64,000 bases of DNA, from positions 62,001 through 126,000 of the forward strand of contig CAZTNW010000001.1 of the NCBI GenBank assembly GCA_964614945.1, given 5' to 3'. Under the pieces are notes generated by a model. The model did not search any database. It was not told the DNA's origin and saw only the letters and a program-made list of their open reading frames with translations. This stretch comes from CAZTNW01 sp964614945. Its GTDB lineage: Bacteria; Caldisericota; JANLFM01. The position numbers and the translations under genes were made by a program. Shown one piece after another: positions 16,331 to 24,574 of this stretch (within the stretch, counting starts at the first letter, position 1; each line of letters begins with the position of its first letter).

Positions 16331-17510
16331 ACGTGTGATCCTGATCGTCTTGGATGGAGTAGGTGTGGGCGCTTTACCCGATGCATCTCAGTACAACGAT
16401 ACAGGCGCTAATACCCTAGTGAATGCTTTGCGAGCGGCGAAGAACTATTCGCTCCCTTTTCTGAGTCGGGCTGGTTTGGGTTTAATTATCGATGAGGGTC
16501 TTCTCCCTCAGGAAGAGAGACCTCTGGCTTCCTGGGGAACCATGCGGGAAGCTTCTGTTGGGAAAGACACAATAATCGGTCATTGGGAGATGATGGGCCT
16601 GAAAACTGAACATCCTTTTCCCACATTCCCTGGCGGATTTCCTGCGGATTGGGTCTCCTGTTTCGAGCAGGCGATCGAGAGAAAAACTCTGGGGAATCTC
16701 GCTATTTCAGGGACAGAAATCCTGAAGCTCTTCGGGCAAGAACATATGCGCAGCGGTAGGCCGATCATTTATACCTCTGCGGATTCCGTCCTGCAAATCG
16801 CCTGCCACGAAGAAATTGTGCCCCTCGCTGAACTCTATCGCTTCTGCACGATTGCCCGCTCTCTTCTTCAGGGAGATCTGGCCGTTCTAAGGGTCATTGC
16901 CCGGCCTTTTCAGGGAAGTGAGGGGGTTTTTATCCGAACCGGAAACCGCAGAGACTTTACCCTATCCCCGCCAGGGTTGACTGTTTTAGACTTACTCTTT
17001 CAGGCTGGCTTGAAGGTCGTGGCTCTTGGGAAAATTGCGGATGTTTTTTCCGGCAGAGGTATCACTGTAGCCGAGCACACTCCCTTCAACCGGGAAACGA
17101 TGGATGTGACAAGAAAATGGTTGAGATCAGAGAGCAGAGCCTTCATTTTCGTGAACCTGGGGGATTTCGATACCCTCTGGGGACATCGCCGTCTTCCCCG
17201 GGAGTTTGTACGCTGCCTGGAGCGAGCAGATTCCTTCCTGGAAGAGATATGGGAAGGCCTTACCCCCGAAGATTTACTGATTGTCACTGCAGATCACGGT
17301 AATGATCCCACGATGACCAGGCATAGTGATCACACGCGAGAGGAGGTGCCATTAATGATTTTCTGGCGAGGAAAAGTTGGCAGGCCACTGGGCCAAAGAG
17401 AGAGCTTCCTCGATATCGGAGAGACCATTGTGACCGCCTTTGGTCTTCAGGAGACTGTCGGCGGGAAAGGATTGCTTCCCCTTTTGACAGGCAAACAACC
17501 TATTAGGTAG
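16323..17510 (+). CDS. deoB: Phosphopentomutase
   Basis: A 395-aa alkaline-phosphatase-superfamily mutase interconverting ribose 1- and 5-phosphate. It has VILIVLDGVGVGALPDASQYNDTGANTL, KDTIIGHWEMMG (metal and phospho-Thr region), YTSADSVLQIACHEE, FVNLGDFDTLWGHRR and LLIVTADHGNDPTM. The usual partner, a nucleoside phosphorylase, is not in this window. It follows the NUDIX gene with an 8-base overlap, which suggests nucleotide or ADP-ribose salvage as a shared theme. Confidence 0.95.
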   Translation: MFERVILIVLDGVGVGALPDASQYNDTGANTLVNALRAAKNYSLPFLSRAGLGLIIDEGLLPQEERPLASWGTMREASVGKDTIIGHWEMMGLKTEHPFPTFPGGFPADWVSCFEQAIERKTLGNLAISGTEILKLFGQEHMRSGRPIIYTSADSVLQIACHEEIVPLAELYRFCTIARSLLQGDLAVLRVIARPFQGSEGVFIRTGNRRDFTLSPPGLTVLDLLFQAGLKVVALGKIADVFSGRGITVAEHTPFNRETMDVTRKWLRSESRAFIFVNLGDFDTLWGHRRLPREFVRCLERADSFLEEIWEGLTPEDLLIVTADHGNDPTMTRHSDHTREEVPLMIFWRGKVGRPLGQRESFLDIGETIVTAFGLQETVGGKGLLPLLTGKQPIR

Positions 17511-17525
17511 TATCCTTAATTGATT

Positions 17526-18404
17526 ATGTGGCACAAGAGGATCGACCTATTGAAATCCGGAAGGACCTTTGTCCTTATAGCTTTATCCGCACTCCTCTTC
17601 CTCTCTTTCCAGCTCTCAGCCAAAGGCCATAACGTGAGTTCGCAGGAATTGGCTAGGGTTGTGCTCACGGTGCGAACGGCTAGTAAAGAAATATCATTCA
17701 ATGCTATTAAGGGCGTTACTTTAGAGAAAGCTCTGAACGATCGTGGTTTTGCTCTCGATGAGGAGGACATACTCGATGCCCCCAGGAACCTTACTCTGGA
17801 AGGAGATAAAACAATCCGCTTGATAGAGGTGGAAGAGGAGATGATAAAGGAGCAGGAGGCGACCCCCTTCGCACGAAAGTTCCTGCCTGACCTTTCTTTA
17901 GGATTGGGCAAAAGGTCATCTCTGCAGCTTGGTCGGTTAGGAACGATTGAGAAGACTTACCTGCTTCGTCGTGAGGATGGAAAAATCCTCTCTAAGAAGC
18001 TTATCGGCGAGAAGGTGCTGGCCGAGCCTGTCCCTCAGATTGAGTGTGTAGGAGTGATGATCTCGTCCCCCGAGGAGGCAATGGCAGCTTCTCGTGATTA
18101 TCCGGCTTCATCGTCCGAGGACTATTTGCTGATGGAAGCCACAGCCTATTGCCCTCTCTCTTCTGAGACGGATGGAAACCCCTGGGCTACGTCGGTGGGG
18201 CTCCGATCCGGTTATGGAATCGTAGCAGTTGACCCCACAGTGATCCCCTATTTCACCCCCCTTTACATCGAGGGTTATGGCTACGCGATTGCCGGGGACA
18301 CGGGAGGGGCGATCAGGGGGGATCGCATTGACCTTTTTTTCTACAGCTGGGAGGAGACAAGTATTTTCGGTAGACGGCTGGTTAAAGTTTGGATCCTGGA
18401 TTAA
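17526..18404 (+). CDS. Secreted protein with DUF348/G5-like region and C-terminal 3D domain
   Basis: A 292-aa protein with a positively charged start and one hydrophobic helix (about residues 12-30), probably a signal anchor. A DUF348-like unit (VVLTVRTASKEISFNAIKGVTLEKAL) and a G5-like unit (YLLRREDGKILSKKLIGEKVLAEPVPQIECVG) precede the 3D domain: MEATAYCPLSSETDGNPWATSVGL, GIVAVDPTVIPYFTPLYIEGYGYAIAGDTGGAIRGDRIDLFF. The three Asp of the 3D domain are present. This is the YabE/Rpf2-like layout, predicted to act on peptidoglycan. As in Firmicutes, it precedes ksgA. The frame also has a TTG at 17520. Confidence 0.9.
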   Translation: MWHKRIDLLKSGRTFVLIALSALLFLSFQLSAKGHNVSSQELARVVLTVRTASKEISFNAIKGVTLEKALNDRGFALDEEDILDAPRNLTLEGDKTIRLIEVEEEMIKEQEATPFARKFLPDLSLGLGKRSSLQLGRLGTIEKTYLLRREDGKILSKKLIGEKVLAEPVPQIECVGVMISSPEEAMAASRDYPASSSEDYLLMEATAYCPLSSETDGNPWATSVGLRSGYGIVAVDPTVIPYFTPLYIEGYGYAIAGDTGGAIRGDRIDLFFYSWEETSIFGRRLVKVWILD

Positions 18405-19243
18405 AGCACAGCTCTCCACGTAATTTTTTCGCTCGCTCAAATTTGAAGCCAAAGAAAAGGCTTGGACAGGTTTTTCTCCATCAACTCTCGGTACTTGAAC
18501 AGCCCCTCGCTTATCTTGATCCATCGGCAGGGGCCAGGATTTTGGAAATAGGAGCCGGATATGGAAGCATCACCGCGCTTCTGCTTGAACGAGAAGCAAG
18601 GGTTTTCGCTCTGGAGATAGATCAGCGTTTTGAAGCGAGCCTGAGAGAGCTGGCGATGCAATATTCCAACCTCACTTACAGGATTGACGATGCGTCAACC
18701 CTTTCCTGGGATCTTTTCTGCCGGGAGGAGCCCTACTTGATTTTTGGAAATCTCCCCTATTATCTCAGCGCCTCTCTTCTGGAGAAGCTCCTGGAAAAAG
18801 AAAAATTATGGCGGAGGTCGGTTCTCCTGCTACAGCGGGAATTCGCCGATCGCCTGGTAGCCCAGCCCGGGTCCAAAGACTATTCCTCATTGACAGTTCT
18901 GACCTCTTTTTATGCCGAAATCCGGAAAGGGCCGACTGTTTCCCACTATAGTTTTTATCCTGTGCCAGCGGTTGATTCATCTTTTGTCTATCTTATAAGA
19001 AGGGAAATTCCCCCCTTTTCCTTCGGGGACTGGCCCCTGTTTTGGCGAATTGTACGCGGCTCTTTTAGCCACCGGCGCAAGACCATCCTAAACAATTTGT
19101 TGTCCCTTGTGACCCCCAATCTGTCCAAAGAATTCCTAATTCAGAGATTAACAAAGAACGGCGTTGACCCACAAAAAAGAGCGGAAGACTTGAGCCTCAT
19201 GGATTTCCGACTTCTGGCAGGTCTCTTCGAGGATGTGCTCTGA
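18389..19243 (+). CDS. ksgA: 16S rRNA dimethyladenosine transferase KsgA
   Basis: A 284-aa methyltransferase that dimethylates two adjacent adenosines near the 3' end of 16S rRNA. KKRLGQVFLH is the family opening, ILEIGAGYGSITALLLE is the SAM motif, and FGNLPYYLSASLLEKLL is the catalytic NLPY motif. The C-terminal RGSFSHRRKTILNNL is also typical. The start is TTG at 18389 inside the preceding gene; TTG at 18443 is a shorter alternative. Neither has a strong ribosome site. Confidence 0.95.
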   Translation: MDPGLKHSSPRNFFARSNLKPKKRLGQVFLHQLSVLEQPLAYLDPSAGARILEIGAGYGSITALLLEREARVFALEIDQRFEASLRELAMQYSNLTYRIDDASTLSWDLFCREEPYLIFGNLPYYLSASLLEKLLEKEKLWRRSVLLLQREFADRLVAQPGSKDYSSLTVLTSFYAEIRKGPTVSHYSFYPVPAVDSSFVYLIRREIPPFSFGDWPLFWRIVRGSFSHRRKTILNNLLSLVTPNLSKEFLIQRLTKNGVDPQKRAEDLSLMDFRLLAGLFEDVL

Positions 19244-19244
19244 T

Positions 19245-20108
19245 ATGAGCCTTAGCGTCTTCAGTGCTCAAGCTCCGGCTAAGGTGAACCTATCGCTTTC
19301 CATTCTGGGTCGAAGGCCTGATGGTTACCATGAGATCGAATCGATCATGCAGACCGTCGACATTTTCGATGAGGTCTCCCTCTCCCTGCGCAAGGGAGGA
19401 ATTAAGCTTGTCTGCCAACCCTCCCTCGATTTAGAAGAGGAGGAGAATCTTGCTTACCAGGCCGCGGTTATGTTCTTCGAGGCGACATCCATCGCTGGAG
19501 GGGTGGAGATCTGCGTGCGCAAGCAAATTCCGGTAACTGCAGGTTTAGGCGGGGGTAGCGCGGACGCTGCGGCAGTCCTCTCTCTTTTGAATCGTGCTCA
19601 CAATTATCCTTTGAAGCCTCGCGAGCTGGAGGATCTGGGAGCGGCCATCGGTTCTGATGTCCCTTTCGCCATAAGGCAGGGTTGCGCATTGGTCAAGGGT
19701 AAGGGGGAGAAGGTCTTTTCTCTGAACTCCTCGTTGCCCCTGACCTTTGTCTTAGTGAAACCAGAAGAGACCCTACCGACGAGATCGGTCTACCTCAACC
19801 TTCTACCTGAAGAGACGCAATCTATAAAAAAAACTCAGGAGGTAATCAAGGCTATTTTTTCCGGAGATCTGGCCTTGCTCGCTCACTCTCTTTTCAACGG
19901 GCTTGAGCCCTCGGCTAACAGGCTCGTCCCCAATATTGTGGGGTTGAAGGAGAAGCTTATTTCCCGGGGAGCGCTGAACGCGCTGGTCTGCGGAAGCGGA
20001 CCCTCTCTTTTCGGTCTCTTTTCCGAGGCCGCTGCAGCATCCAGGGTCGCCAATCAATTCAAGAGAGAAGGCCTATGGGCGCGGAATGCTCAGAGTTATC
20101 CCTATTGA
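19245..20108 (+). CDS. ispE: 4-diphosphocytidyl-2-C-methyl-D-erythritol kinase
   Basis: A GHMP kinase of the MEP isoprenoid pathway, 287 aa from the ATG at 19245 (a GTG at 19233 is also in frame). It has APAKVNLSLSILGRRPDGYHEIESIMQTVD, the phosphate loop PVTAGLGGGSADAAAVL and the C-terminal ALVCGSGPSLFGLF. It directly follows ksgA, as in many Gram-positive-type genomes, and ends the long plus-strand run that began at 1579. Confidence 0.95.
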   Translation: MSLSVFSAQAPAKVNLSLSILGRRPDGYHEIESIMQTVDIFDEVSLSLRKGGIKLVCQPSLDLEEEENLAYQAAVMFFEATSIAGGVEICVRKQIPVTAGLGGGSADAAAVLSLLNRAHNYPLKPRELEDLGAAIGSDVPFAIRQGCALVKGKGEKVFSLNSSLPLTFVLVKPEETLPTRSVYLNLLPEETQSIKKTQEVIKAIFSGDLALLAHSLFNGLEPSANRLVPNIVGLKEKLISRGALNALVCGSGPSLFGLFSEAAAASRVANQFKREGLWARNAQSYPY

Positions 20109-20158
20109 GTTCGGTAATGAGCCAGCAGTGCTGCTGAACTAAGAGGAAGGCCTGAAGC

Positions 20159-20540
20159 AAGGACCACTCCAATGTTTCTTGTGGAAAATGTAGATGAAGC
20201 TACCGAATGGTATAAGGACGTCTTTGGAGCGAAACCCTAGGCCGGTTTGCCAAAAGAGCCGCCTTTTGAATGAGCAACCTGATGCTGGGGGATGTAGAAA
20301 TCATGCTGGCGAGGAAAGATTCAGCGCAGAAGTGGTATTCGGAAAGGCCTCCATTGCAGAAAAACCAGCTAATTTCGTTGCGTACATTTATGTGTAAGAT
20401 GCCGAGAGTCTGTTTCTCAAGATTAGAGGCGAAGCTGAAATCATCCTTGAATTAATCGACCAGTGGTATGGAATAAGAGAGAGTTCTCTATACAAGATCC
20501 CTTTGGAAATACTCTGATATTCGCTCAGATTTCGACTTGA
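20159..20540 (+). pseudogene. Decayed VOC/glyoxalase-family gene
   Basis: Piecing frames together recovers a VOC-domain protein: MFLVENVDEATEWYKDVFGA from 20172, then a stop; LMLGDVEIMLARKDSAQKWY in another frame around 20280; FVAYIYV and a later acidic stretch; and finally DPFGNTLIFAQIST ending at 20540. At least one in-frame stop and two or more frameshifts interrupt it. The best intact open frames are only 60-67 codons. It is a relic of a PhnB/glyoxalase-like gene. The 150 bases up to the tRNA hold nothing else that I can recognise. Confidence 0.75.
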
Positions 20541-20692
20541 GTTAAATTGCATTGCCGTTTCTCTCAATATTCATTGGCCAGCGCCAGCCATTCTCTATTC
20601 CATTAGAACATCGTATATACTGTTAATGTTTTGACCAGGATAACGTCATCGGGGCGCAAGCCAAAGAAACCTGATGATTGATATTGGATCAG

Positions 20693-20768
20693 GGGCGGAT
20701 AGCTCAGCGGTAAGAGCGCCTGCCTTACAAGCAGGAAGCCGCAGGTTCAAATCCTGCTCCGCCCACCA
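20693..20768 (+). tRNA. tRNA-Val (anticodon TAC)
   Basis: A cloverleaf with acceptor GGGCGGA/TCCGCCC, D-loop AGCTCAGCGGTA, anticodon stem CTGCC...GGCAG-type with loop containing TAC, and T-arm GCAGGTTCAAATCCTGC. The CCA end is encoded. It stands alone between a pseudogene and gdh. Confidence 0.95.
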
Positions 20769-20825
20769 ATATTCTGTGCAGATAGACCCTCATGGAATCA
20801 GTTTATTTACCCTTGACGGTGTTAT

Positions 20826-20831
20826 TATAAT
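20826..20831 (+). promoter_or_regulatory. Possible -10 element upstream of the first glutamate dehydrogenase gene
   Basis: TATAAT is a perfect -10 hexamer 66 bases upstream of the GTG start. The matching -35 at 17-base spacing (TTATTT) is weak, and a TTGACG at 20813-20818 is too close to pair with it. Confidence 0.35.
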
Positions 20832-20896
20832 GTTTGCGTGATCAGTGAGGCGAAGGTCTACTTGGGACTTTTAAACCTGATAGGAGGGGCATTTCA

Positions 20897-22255
20897 GTGG
20901 GATACGTAGAGACTGTATTCGAAGAGGTTCAGAGAAGAAATCAAAATGAGCCGGAATTTTTGCAAGCAGTGCGTGAAGTCTTTGAATCCGTCAAGCCTGT
21001 TTTTGAGAAGTACCCGCATTTTAGCGAGGCCCGTATTTTGGAGAGGATTGTTGAGCCAGAGAGAGTGGTGATTTTCCGGGTTCCCTGGATAGACGACAGA
21101 GGGCAATTTCGTGTAAATCGTGGATATCGGATTGAAATGAACAGCGCGATTGGCCCCTACAAAGGCGGCGTTCGCTTTCATCCCTCAGTCAATTTGAGTA
21201 TTCTTAAATTCCTTGCTTTTGAGCAGGTTTTCAAAAATAGCCTCACCACTCTTTCCATGGGCGGAGGCAAGGGCGGATCTGATTTTGATCCGAAAGGCAA
21301 GACCGAAAATGAGGTGATGAATTTTTGCCAGAGCTTCATGCTCGAATTGCAGCGGCACATCGGTCCAAACACGGATGTGCCCGCAGGGGATATCGGGGTA
21401 GGCGCACGCGAGATCGGCTTTATGTTCGGGCAATACAAGCGCATCCGCAATGAATTCACCGGCGTGCTTACGGGAAAAGGCCTTAATTGGGGAGGTTCTC
21501 TTATCAGGCCCGAAGCCACCGGGTACGGCTGTGTATACTTTGCTTTCGAGATGTTGAAGACGACAGGCGAAGATTTGCAGGGAAAGGTCTGTCTGGTATC
21601 CGGCAGCGGAAACGTCGCCCAGCATACCGTTCAGAAACTGCTGGACCTCGGCGCCAAGCCTGTGAGCCTCTCTGATTCGGATGGTTTCATCTACGACCCG
21701 GAAGGGATAGATCGCGAGAAGTTGGCCTGGGTGATGGAATTGAAGAATTTACGCCGGGGAAGGATTCGGGAGTACCAGGATCAGTTCAAGGGAGCAAGGT
21801 ATACCGCTGCTGACACCGTTTTACCTTACAATCCTCTCTGGGCAATTCCCTGCGATTGTGCTTTCCCGAGCGCAACGCAGAATGAAATAAACGGGAAAGA
21901 TGCGGAAAACCTTTTACAGGGTGGGTGCAAGTTAGTGGCAGAGGGCGCTAACATGCCTACCAATCCTGAAGGGGTGGAAAAGTTCCTTGCCGCCAGGATC
22001 CATTATGGTCCGGCCAAAGCAGCTAACGCCGGTGGAGTTGCCACCTCCGGCCTCGAGATGTCGCAAAACAGTATGAGGCTTAACTGGCCGCGCGAAGAGG
22101 TGGATAGGCGCCTGCGCGATATCATGATCGCCATCCATAAGAACTGTTTTGAGACCGCGAAGCTCTTCGGGGTCCCGGGGAACTACGTGATTGGGGCGAA
22201 TATTGCCGGCTTCCTCAAAGTAGCTAACGCCATGCTTGATCAAGGATTAGTGTAG
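20897..22255 (+). CDS. gdhA: NADP-type glutamate dehydrogenase (hexameric, GdhA type)
   Basis: A 452-aa member of the E. coli-type small hexameric glutamate dehydrogenases, interconverting glutamate and 2-oxoglutarate plus ammonium. It shows GYRIEMNSAIGPYKGGVRFHP with the catalytic Lys, SLTTLSMGGGKGGSDFDPKGK, DVPAGDIGVG and RPEATGYGCVYF, then VSGSGNVAQHT for dinucleotide binding. It starts at GTG with AGGAGGGGC upstream. Its end overlaps the convergent PPDK-like gene by 9 bases. A second, different glutamate dehydrogenase lies 5.4 kb away. Confidence 0.94.
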   Translation: MGYVETVFEEVQRRNQNEPEFLQAVREVFESVKPVFEKYPHFSEARILERIVEPERVVIFRVPWIDDRGQFRVNRGYRIEMNSAIGPYKGGVRFHPSVNLSILKFLAFEQVFKNSLTTLSMGGGKGGSDFDPKGKTENEVMNFCQSFMLELQRHIGPNTDVPAGDIGVGAREIGFMFGQYKRIRNEFTGVLTGKGLNWGGSLIRPEATGYGCVYFAFEMLKTTGEDLQGKVCLVSGSGNVAQHTVQKLLDLGAKPVSLSDSDGFIYDPEGIDREKLAWVMELKNLRRGRIREYQDQFKGARYTAADTVLPYNPLWAIPCDCAFPSATQNEINGKDAENLLQGGCKLVAEGANMPTNPEGVEKFLAARIHYGPAKAANAGGVATSGLEMSQNSMRLNWPREEVDRRLRDIMIAIHKNCFETAKLFGVPGNYVIGANIAGFLKVANAMLDQGLV

Positions 22256-24574
22256 GGATAGCGGGCGGTTAAGGGCCTTCTCGAAAAAACCTACTGCCCG
22301 GTCGGTATCTCCGTCCATAATGACCGAGAGGTTGGAATTTTCTACGACCTTGGGAACATGGATAACCCTGATCGTCGAGTCCGATTTATGCGCAGCGGCG
22401 GTAAAACGTCGCAGACTGTTATGGGCGTTACGGAAAAAACTTTCATTGAAGACAATTCCGCTATCGTCCGGATAGAGGGGCAAATAGCGGATCCCTGCCT
22501 CCACCAAATCCTGGAAGAAATGCGTACCGAAGGATAACTCGGGCACGTAGTCTTTCTTCTTCCGAGCTACCTCGATAAGCATTGCCGTATTGTTGATGTC
22601 GCTGTAGCCAACCCGGACACCCAACTTTATATCCCTACTTCCCCAGCGCCCCGGACCGATCAAAATGAATTTCTGCCGGGGCAATCTGGCGTTCAGCTCG
22701 CTTATTGATCGTCCTACCTGGATTAAATCCGAGAGCGTGGAGAGCCGATCGTACTCTTCCGGATCCACATAGACGATAAATTCGATCCCCTTTACCTGTG
22801 CCGTGTTCACATAGCGGTTAGCGGTGAATAGGATGTCTTTCCTCGGAATGTTTTCCGGAATCGAGACCCTTATTGTGCCGCCGACCTGGCTTTGCGGCCG
22901 GCACTGTAGCAGGTAGAGCTTGTGGATATCCCCGTCACAAGCGAATTCGATATCCACCGGGAAGCCGAGGGTCTCCTCCAGAATACCAAATATATCTTTG
23001 ATCATCGGGATAAAAGGGGCCCCGCCGGAAAGGAGACGAGCAAAGGTTACTACGGGTTTGCCTTCCGATAACCTGATTACCGTGCCAGTTGGCGGGATAA
23101 GCTGGCCGTCGTGATAGATGGAGATGATCTGGGAAAGGGCGGGGAATTCAGAACCTACCCTCTCGATTACTCTCTCCACCGGAAGGGTCTCCAACCTTCT
23201 TGTCTCCAGATTGATGACATCCATGTTCTTCTGCGAGTACCAGAGGGTCTCCTCCGGGGTTACGTTTACTCTCAGGCCGGGCTGGCCGGGACTGACCAAT
23301 ACGGGATAATCATCTCCTACCCGGTCCACTGCCCGAGTGCCGAGTCCGGTAACCATGCGGATGATCCCATCCTTCTTCTTTATGCGGGGAGACCAGCGGA
23401 ATTCGTTACAAGAGAAGGCCACTCCGGCGAAGGCTGGGAAAAAGTAGTTCCCTGCCCGCCGGCCGACTGCCTCCTGGATCATGATGGCCATCTCCTCGTT
23501 GAAATCCAATAGCCCTCGCTCTCTGCGGTATTCGATCGGGTCGGGGGAGAAAACGCTGGCGTAAATTTCCAAAATGGCATCAACTAAGGCGCTCAATCTT
23601 TCTTTTTTGCTCCCCTGATTGGCGAGAAAGAGGCTTTTGTATTTTCCGGCGAAAGATGAGCCGAAGGTATCCTCGAGCAGGCTGGACGATCGGACGATCA
23701 ACGGTCTCTCGCCGAAGTCATCCAGCACGAGGTTCAGGCCGGCGATTATACCGGGCGATAGCTGCGAGTTCTTGAAGATTTGCTCCAAATAGGGATATTC
23801 CTGTCGGATCTCCCCCGGATCTCGGTATTTGATGATCGGCATTTCCTCTAAGGCGTTAAAATGCAGGAAGTCCATGATCGCATCCGAGGCCAGATACCAT
23901 GTCTTCGGGACCGTCAGATTCCGCAAGGAGATCGTTTCTTTCTTGGTCAGCAGAATTTTTTCCGCCCGAAATAAACCCGCTGCTTTTCCTCCGAGCTTTC
24001 CGTTTCCCGAACCGGGGCCGATCGTCTGAGCGAGGATGGTGGCAAAATCCAGGACGGAGACATACTTCTTCGTCACGTTCAGGTAATCCAGGTCATCGCT
24101 GAAGAAACGCCGAATCAGGGCTACCTTGGTGCTGATGGCTTCCTCGGGAGAAAGGTTTTTTTGTGCATCCGGCATCTGCGCGAAGCGGCGCACGGCGTTG
24201 GAAATTTCCGCGAGAGAGACATCTCTTTTTTCCGTGGCCATCGTGAGGAATCGAGCCTGTTCATTTTTGAGCCAGATCCCCACCATCGTGTTGATTATTT
24301 CAAGGGATAGCTCTTTGGCCGCAATCTGAAAGACCTCTTCGATGAATCGATCAAGTACCAACGGGTCTAACCGCTGAATCGGTTCGTTCTCGCCGACAGG
24401 GTGTAAGAGTTGATCAGTTGTCGAACTGAGGCGTCTCATGAGGTCCTGAGCGGAGGAGATATTGCACTTGAAGAGGTAATTCATCATCTTGCGCCCAATC
24501 CGATCGAGGAGATTCGGGTTGGTGTCGCGCAAGAGATCGACAATCACCTTCCACTCAGGTTTCGGCTTACTCAA
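22247..24574 (-). CDS. PPDK-type ATP-grasp protein lacking the phosphohistidine and PEP domains (775 aa)
   Basis: About residues 195-565 match the nucleotide-binding part of pyruvate phosphate dikinase/PEP synthase: GKLGGKAAGLFRAEKIL, RPLIVRSSSLLEDTFGSSFAGKY, MAIMIQEAVGRRAGNYFFPAF and VDIEFACDGDIHKLYLLQCRPQ. The N-terminal 190 residues are helical and unrecognised. After the ATP-grasp the usual TSGG..H swivelling domain and PEP barrel are absent. A region of about 200 residues follows with ILIGPGRWGSRDIKLGVRVGYSDI and FGTHFFQDLVEAGIRYLPL. The upstream gene shares this layout and overlaps by 4 bases, so the two probably form a complex. The function is unknown. Confidence 0.85.
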   Translation of the reverse strand: MSKPKPEWKVIVDLLRDTNPNLLDRIGRKMMNYLFKCNISSAQDLMRRLSSTTDQLLHPVGENEPIQRLDPLVLDRFIEEVFQIAAKELSLEIINTMVGIWLKNEQARFLTMATEKRDVSLAEISNAVRRFAQMPDAQKNLSPEEAISTKVALIRRFFSDDLDYLNVTKKYVSVLDFATILAQTIGPGSGNGKLGGKAAGLFRAEKILLTKKETISLRNLTVPKTWYLASDAIMDFLHFNALEEMPIIKYRDPGEIRQEYPYLEQIFKNSQLSPGIIAGLNLVLDDFGERPLIVRSSSLLEDTFGSSFAGKYKSLFLANQGSKKERLSALVDAILEIYASVFSPDPIEYRRERGLLDFNEEMAIMIQEAVGRRAGNYFFPAFAGVAFSCNEFRWSPRIKKKDGIIRMVTGLGTRAVDRVGDDYPVLVSPGQPGLRVNVTPEETLWYSQKNMDVINLETRRLETLPVERVIERVGSEFPALSQIISIYHDGQLIPPTGTVIRLSEGKPVVTFARLLSGGAPFIPMIKDIFGILEETLGFPVDIEFACDGDIHKLYLLQCRPQSQVGGTIRVSIPENIPRKDILFTANRYVNTAQVKGIEFIVYVDPEEYDRLSTLSDLIQVGRSISELNARLPRQKFILIGPGRWGSRDIKLGVRVGYSDINNTAMLIEVARKKKDYVPELSFGTHFFQDLVEAGIRYLPLYPDDSGIVFNESFFRNAHNSLRRFTAAAHKSDSTIRVIHVPKVVENSNLSVIMDGDTDRAVGFFEKALNRPLSLH

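Noticed and set aside
20632..20660. TTGACC as -35 for tRNA-Val
   Set aside because: No reasonable -10 lies 15-19 bases downstream.
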